9,286 bases of DNA from Pseudomonadota bacterium (lineage in GTDB: Bacteria > Pseudomonadota > Gammaproteobacteria > Steroidobacterales > Steroidobacteraceae), in contig JAJZLX010000681.1 in NCBI GenBank assembly GCA_021850555.1, positions 20,199-29,484 of the forward strand. The letters are read 5' to 3'. The translations under genes and the position numbers were made by a program. The stretch's first letter is position 1. Each line of letters opens with the position of its first letter. The notes under the pieces are model-generated. The model saw only the letters and a program-made list of their open reading frames with translations, searched no databases and had not been told where the DNA came from. This document shows, piece after piece, positions 5,978 to 9,286 of this stretch.

Positions 5978-7216
5978 ATGAAAATAATTCTGGCCAGTGG
6001 CAATGCCGGCAAGCTGCGGGAGATCGGCGCACTGCTGGCCCCGCACGGGCTCACGCTCGTTCCTCAGAGTGCCTTCGGGATAACCCCGCCCCCGGAGACC
6101 GGCACGACCTTCCTCGAGAACGCACTGCTCAAGGCCCGCCACGCCGCGCAACTCACCGGATTGCCGGCGCTCGCGGACGATTCCGGGATCGAAGTGGATG
6201 CGCTGAACGGCCGGCCCGGCGTGTATTCCGCCCGTTTTGCGGGCGAGGGGGCCGGCGACGAGGACAATCTCCGCAAGCTCCTCACCGACCTCGAGGGGGT
6301 ACCTGAGGAGCGCCGGCAAGCCCGCTACCGGTGTGTGATCGCCCTGGTCCGGCGTCACGATGATCCCGAGCCGCTCATCGCTCACGGGACATGGGAAGGT
6401 CGGATCGCGCAGGCTCCCCGGGGCTCGGGAGGCTTCGGCTACGACCCGATCTTTCTGCCGGCCGGCTCGCAGCGCACCGCGGCCGAGCTCGATGCGGCCG
6501 AAAAGAACGCGGTCAGCCATCGCGGGCAGGCGCTGCGGGCATTGGCATCCGGTGCCCGCGCGCTCCTCGAGCACTCCCCCGGCGAGCCGTCCAGCGGGTC
6601 CGGGGCTCGGGGCCGGCTGTTCGTGCTGGCCGCCCCCTCCGGCGCTGGCAAGACTTCGCTCGTCCGGGCGCTGCTTCAGCGCATGCCGAGCCTGCAGCTG
6701 TCCACGTCGCACACCACCCGGCCTCGGCGTCCCACCGAGACCCCCGGCCGGGAGTACTACTTCGTCACCGTGGCGGAATTCGAGAGGATGGTGAACGAAG
6801 GCCGCTTCCTCGAGCACGCCCGGGTTTTCGACAATTGCTACGGCACCGCCCGTGAGCCGGTCGAGGAGAAGCTCGCGCAGGGCGCGGACGTGGTGCTCGA
6901 GATTGACTGGCAGGGCGCCCGCCAGGTCCGGGCGGCCATGCCCTCCTGCCTGACCGTCTTCGTACTGCCGCCGTCCCGGGAGTCCCTGGAGCAGCGGCTG
7001 CGCGGACGGGCCACGGATTCCGCCGAAGTGATCGCCCGCCGGCTGCGCGATGCGGTGAGCGACATGTCCCATTGGAATGAGTTCGACTACGTCGTAGTGA
7101 ACGACGATTTCGAGCGTGCGGTGGCGGACCTGATGCGGATCGTGGGCGGCGGCGGCGAGGCGCTTCTAGCGGGCCGGCCGGAACTGGCCCCGCTCCTCGA
7201 GCAGCTGCTGGCCTGA
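5978..7216 (+). CDS. RdgB-Gmk fusion: XTP/dITP pyrophosphatase joined to guanylate kinase
   Basis: One continuous 412-codon frame encodes two complete enzymes. Residues 1-197 are RdgB/HAM1, which hydrolyses dITP, XTP and ITP to monophosphates: SGNAGK (7-12), ADDSG with D67/D68, FGYDPIF (153-159) and SHRG (180-183). Residues about 211-412 are guanylate kinase, which makes GDP from GMP with ATP: P-loop APSGAGKT (219-226), SHTTR (244-248), the EYYF GMP-site block, FLEHA, NCYGT and IDWQG (309-313); its length of ~202 residues is near the 207 of E. coli Gmk. The linker (about 198-210) is rich in Gly, Ser and Pro. No stop codon lies between the domains, and no ATG or GTG sits where a separate gmk should start. 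In-frame alternatives are only TTG 6542, which lacks a good ribosome binding site, and GTG 6623, which would cut into the first strand. The rdgB start at 5978 gives the normal MKIILASGN beginning. rpoZ follows, as gmk normally precedes it. Confidence 0.92.
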   Translation: MKIILASGNAGKLREIGALLAPHGLTLVPQSAFGITPPPETGTTFLENALLKARHAAQLTGLPALADDSGIEVDALNGRPGVYSARFAGEGAGDEDNLRKLLTDLEGVPEERRQARYRCVIALVRRHDDPEPLIAHGTWEGRIAQAPRGSGGFGYDPIFLPAGSQRTAAELDAAEKNAVSHRGQALRALASGARALLEHSPGEPSSGSGARGRLFVLAAPSGAGKTSLVRALLQRMPSLQLSTSHTTRPRRPTETPGREYYFVTVAEFERMVNEGRFLEHARVFDNCYGTAREPVEEKLAQGADVVLEIDWQGARQVRAAMPSCLTVFVLPPSRESLEQRLRGRATDSAEVIARRLRDAVSDMSHWNEFDYVVVNDDFERAVADLMRIVGGGGEALLAGRPELAPLLEQLLA

Positions 7217-7228
7217 TCGCCCCTCTTT

Positions 7229-7243
7229 GCCGTACAATACGGC
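7229..7243 (+). promoter_or_regulatory. Candidate rpoZ promoter -10 inside a small inverted repeat
   Basis: TACAAT (7233-7238) differs from the sigma-70 -10 consensus at one base and lies 54 bp before the rpoZ start. It is embedded in GCCGTA-CAA-TACGGC, a perfect 6-bp inverted repeat starting 12 nt after the rdgB-gmk stop. No convincing -35 is found 16-18 bp upstream. It could be a promoter serving rpoZ-spoT, a stem-loop ending or stabilising the upstream message, or both. Confidence 0.45.
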
Positions 7244-7291
7244 TTCCTTGCGCGCTGGCCGCGCCCTTTAACCACCGGTTTCCAGATCGCC

Positions 7292-7579
7292 ATGGCTCGA
7301 ATCACCGTCGAAGACTGCCTGCAAAACGTCGATAACCTCTTCCAGCTGGTGATTCTGGCGGCCCAGCGGGCTCGACGCATCGCCAATGGCGCCGAGCCGA
7401 CCGTACCGCTGGAGAACGACAAGCCGACCGTCGTCGCGTTGCGCGAGATCGCCGCCGGCAACGTCACGGTGGATATGCTTCGCGAGCCCGAGCCGCCTGC
7501 GGCCGAGTCCGTCCCCGCCGTTTCGGAGCTGGACATGCAGTCCGCCTTCCGCGCTCCGCAATTTGGCCTGGGAGATTGA
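7292..7579 (+). CDS. rpoZ: DNA-directed RNA polymerase omega subunit
   Basis: The 95-residue protein matches E. coli omega (91 residues): [20 protein letters not shown] at the start, AAQRARRI, then [15 protein letters not shown]. Omega binds the beta-prime subunit, helps RNA polymerase assembly and, in E. coli, forms part of ppGpp-binding site 1 together with beta-prime. The N-terminal MARxTVxD segment that contributes to that site in E. coli is kept here. The C-terminal third (EPPAAES onward) is variable and acidic, as usual for the family. It lies 75 nt after the rdgB-gmk stop and 30 nt before spoT, the standard gmk-rpoZ-spoT order. No strong ribosome binding site is seen before the ATG, which is nevertheless fixed by the conserved N-terminus. 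Confidence 0.97.
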   Translation: MARITVEDCLQNVDNLFQLVILAAQRARRIANGAEPTVPLENDKPTVVALREIAAGNVTVDMLREPEPPAAESVPAVSELDMQSAFRAPQFGLGD

Positions 7580-7609
7580 TACCGGGGACCGGTATGCCCC
7601 AGTGAACGT

Positions 7610-9286
7610 ATGGACTATGCGTCTTCTCTCCTGGGGCTGCTTCCCGGCGGAAGGCGTACTCCCGGGCTGAAGGAGCTGCTGGCTACGGTCGGCAGCTATC
7701 TGCCGCCGGAGCAGGTCGAGCGCGTCCGCGAAGCCGCTGAGTTTGGCGCTTCGGCCCACCAGGGGCAGAAGCGGCTCTCGGGCGAGCCTTTCATCGCGCA
7801 CCCCGTGGCCACCGCGGCGATCCTCGCCGACCTGCATCTCGATCCCGACACGCTCGTCGCCGCCATCCTTCACGACGTCATCGAGGACACCCCGACGCCG
7901 AAGGATCAGCTGGCTGCGCGCTTCGGCGCCGATGTGGCGGAGCTGGTCGACGGGGTGACCAAGCTCGATGCCATCCAGTTCAAGAGTCGCGAGGAGGCCC
8001 AGGCGGAATCCTTCCGCAAGATGCTGCTCGCCATGGTGCGCGATCTGCGCGTCATCCTGGTCAAGCTCGCCGATCGCACGCACAACATGCGCACCATCGA
8101 CGCGATGCCGCCGCACCGGCGGCGCGCGATCGCGCGCGAGACGTTGGACATCTACGCGCCCATCGCCGAGCGATTGGGCCTGTACAGCCTGAAACTCGAG
8201 CTCGAGGAACTCGGTTTCCAGGCGCTGTATCCGCAACGCTACCGGGTGTTGGAGCGCGCGCTGCGCAAGGCGGGCGGCAACCAGAGGGAATTCCTGAAGA
8301 AGATCGCGCGGCAGCTGTCCGCCTCGCTCGAGAAGCGCGACATCCGCGCCCGAGTCGAGATGCGTGAGAAGCACATCTACAGCATCTACAAGAAAATGCT
8401 GCGCAAGCGCGCCTCGCTCGCCGAGATCGTCGATGTCTACGGCCTGCGCATCGTCGTCGACGAGTTCGACACCTGCTACCGCGCCCTCGGGGTGGTGCAC
8501 TCGGTGTTCAAGCCCATGCCCGGCCGGTTCAAGGACTACATCGCCATCCCGCGGGTGAACGGCTACCAATCGCTCCATACGACGCTCTTCGGCCCCAACG
8601 CCGTGCCGATCGAGGTGCAGATCCGCACGGAGGACATGGACCGCGTGGCCGAATCCGGCATCGCCGCGCACTGGAAGTACAAATCCGGCGGCAGCGCCGA
8701 ATCGATGCAACAGGAGCGCGCGCGGGAGTGGCTGTCGGGGCTGGTGGAGCTTCAGGAAGACGGCACTTCGGAGGAGTTCCTGGAGAGCGTCAAGGTCGAT
8801 CTGTTCCCCGACAAGGTGTATGTCTTCACTCCCAAGGGCAAGATCCTGAGGCTTCCGAGCGGCGCGACGGTGGTCGATTTTGCCTATGCGGTGCATACCG
8901 ACGTCGGCAACCGTTGCGTTGCGGCCAAGGTCGACCGACGCCTGACGCCGCTGCGCACCGTGCTGCGCAATGGCCAGACGGTGGAGATCATCATCGCCAA
9001 GGGCGCAGTGCCCAACCCCGCGTGGGTCGGCTTCGTCGTCACCGCCAAGGCACGCAGCGCCATCCGCCACTACCTGAAGGGCTTGCGGCGCACCGAGGCG
9101 ATCGAGCTCGGCCAGCGGCTGCTCTCGCAGGCGCTCGCGGAGTTTCACCTGTCCCTGGAGGATGTCAGCCCGCAGACCCGCGAGGCGATGGTCGGTGAGC
9201 TCGGCATGAAGAACATCGATGATCTGTACGAGAGGATCGGCCTCGGAGAGCGCCTGGCGCCGCTCGTGGCGCGCCGCCTGCTGCCC
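7610..9286 (+). CDS. spoT: Bifunctional (p)ppGpp synthetase/hydrolase SpoT, 3' end beyond the window
   Basis: 559 codons are visible; E. coli SpoT has 702, so about 150 C-terminal residues, including the ACT domain, lie outside. SpoT makes and degrades the alarmone (p)ppGpp. The N-terminal HD hydrolase is complete: IAHP (H64), HDVIED (H88-D89, E92-D93) and KLADRTHNMRT, so hydrolase activity is expected. The synthetase domain has REKHIYSIYKKM, GRFKDYIA (RxKD, 306-309) and NGYQSLHTT. The RxKD form is that of bifunctional SpoT/Rel enzymes rather than the ExDD of RelA. The TGS domain starts near residue 398 (DLFPDKVYVFTPKGK) and a helical region follows up to the edge. ATG 7610 is the first in-frame start and gives a leader about ten residues longer than in E. 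coli. No clear ribosome binding site; coupling to rpoZ 30 nt upstream is likely. Confidence 0.96.
   Translation, partial: MDYASSLLGLLPGGRRTPGLKELLATVGSYLPPEQVERVREAAEFGASAHQGQKRLSGEPFIAHPVATAAILADLHLDPDTLVAAILHDVIEDTPTPKDQLAARFGADVAELVDGVTKLDAIQFKSREEAQAESFRKMLLAMVRDLRVILVKLADRTHNMRTIDAMPPHRRRAIARETLDIYAPIAERLGLYSLKLELEELGFQALYPQRYRVLERALRKAGGNQREFLKKIARQLSASLEKRDIRARVEMREKHIYSIYKKMLRKRASLAEIVDVYGLRIVVDEFDTCYRALGVVHSVFKPMPGRFKDYIAIPRVNGYQSLHTTLFGPNAVPIEVQIRTEDMDRVAESGIAAHWKYKSGGSAESMQQERAREWLSGLVELQEDGTSEEFLESVKVDLFPDKVYVFTPKGKILRLPSGATVVDFAYAVHTDVGNRCVAAKVDRRLTPLRTVLRNGQTVEIIIAKGAVPNPAWVGFVVTAKARSAIRHYLKGLRRTEAIELGQRLLSQALAEFHLSLEDVSPQTREAMVGELGMKNIDDLYERIGLGERLAPLVARRLLP

Noticed and set aside
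5756..7072. 438-codon minus-strand frame opposite rdgB-gmk
   Set aside because: No recognisable motif; shadow of the fusion gene.
7268..9148. 626-codon open frame on the minus strand opposite rpoZ and spoT
   Set aside because: Low-complexity His/Leu/Asp-rich translation, fully antisense to two conserved genes; a GC-composition shadow.
1..9286. tRNA or rRNA genes, CRISPR array, insertion sequence or integrase with attachment sites
   Set aside because: No such sequence was seen on either strand; the relics at the left could be linked to mobile DNA, but no transposase or terminal repeats are visible.

Overview
This window looks like a piece of a high-GC gammaproteobacterial chromosome. The evidence is gene content and order: gmk, rpoZ and spoT consecutive, rph followed by rdgB, and a divergent yicC. 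The proteins resemble the E. coli versions along their length but are clearly diverged. I cannot name the genus; a xanthomonad-, Nevskia- or Steroidobacter-like lineage is only a guess.

Left part (about 1-3216) is accessory and partly decayed. A broken AAA ATPase of the DUF4143-associated type (52-457) keeps its N-terminus and last ~40 residues but has lost the middle and changed frame. Next come two intact, tightly spaced genes: a small all-alpha MazG-like (DCTPP1-type) nucleotide pyrophosphohydrolase (467-865) and, 4 nt later, a 648-residue DUF2075/Schlafen-group-3-type helicase (870-2816) with an N-terminal D-x(17)-E-x-K pattern suggestive of a PD-(D/E)XK nuclease. After this pair, on the minus strand, is the frameshifted remnant of a small hypothetical gene (about 2880-3216). 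An intact NTP-hydrolase/helicase pair between two relics suggests a horizontally acquired, possibly defensive, module.

Right part (3265-9286) is core genome. yicC (minus, 3265-4125) is divergent from a PP2C-type Ser/Thr phosphatase (4186-4962). A 201-nt leader with stem-loops and an imperfect 42-nt repeat precedes rph (5164-5883). Then comes the most striking gene: one uninterrupted 412-codon frame (5978-7216) carrying a complete RdgB (XTP/dITP pyrophosphatase) joined by a short Gly/Ser/Pro linker to a complete guanylate kinase (Gmk). rpoZ (7292-7579) and spoT (7610 to beyond the window) follow.

From the PP2C gene to spoT everything is on the plus strand with short gaps. The run groups tRNA 3'-end maturation (Rph), nucleotide-pool cleaning and GMP phosphorylation (RdgB-Gmk), the RNA polymerase omega subunit, and (p)ppGpp turnover (SpoT). 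I see no tRNA, rRNA, CRISPR array or insertion sequence.
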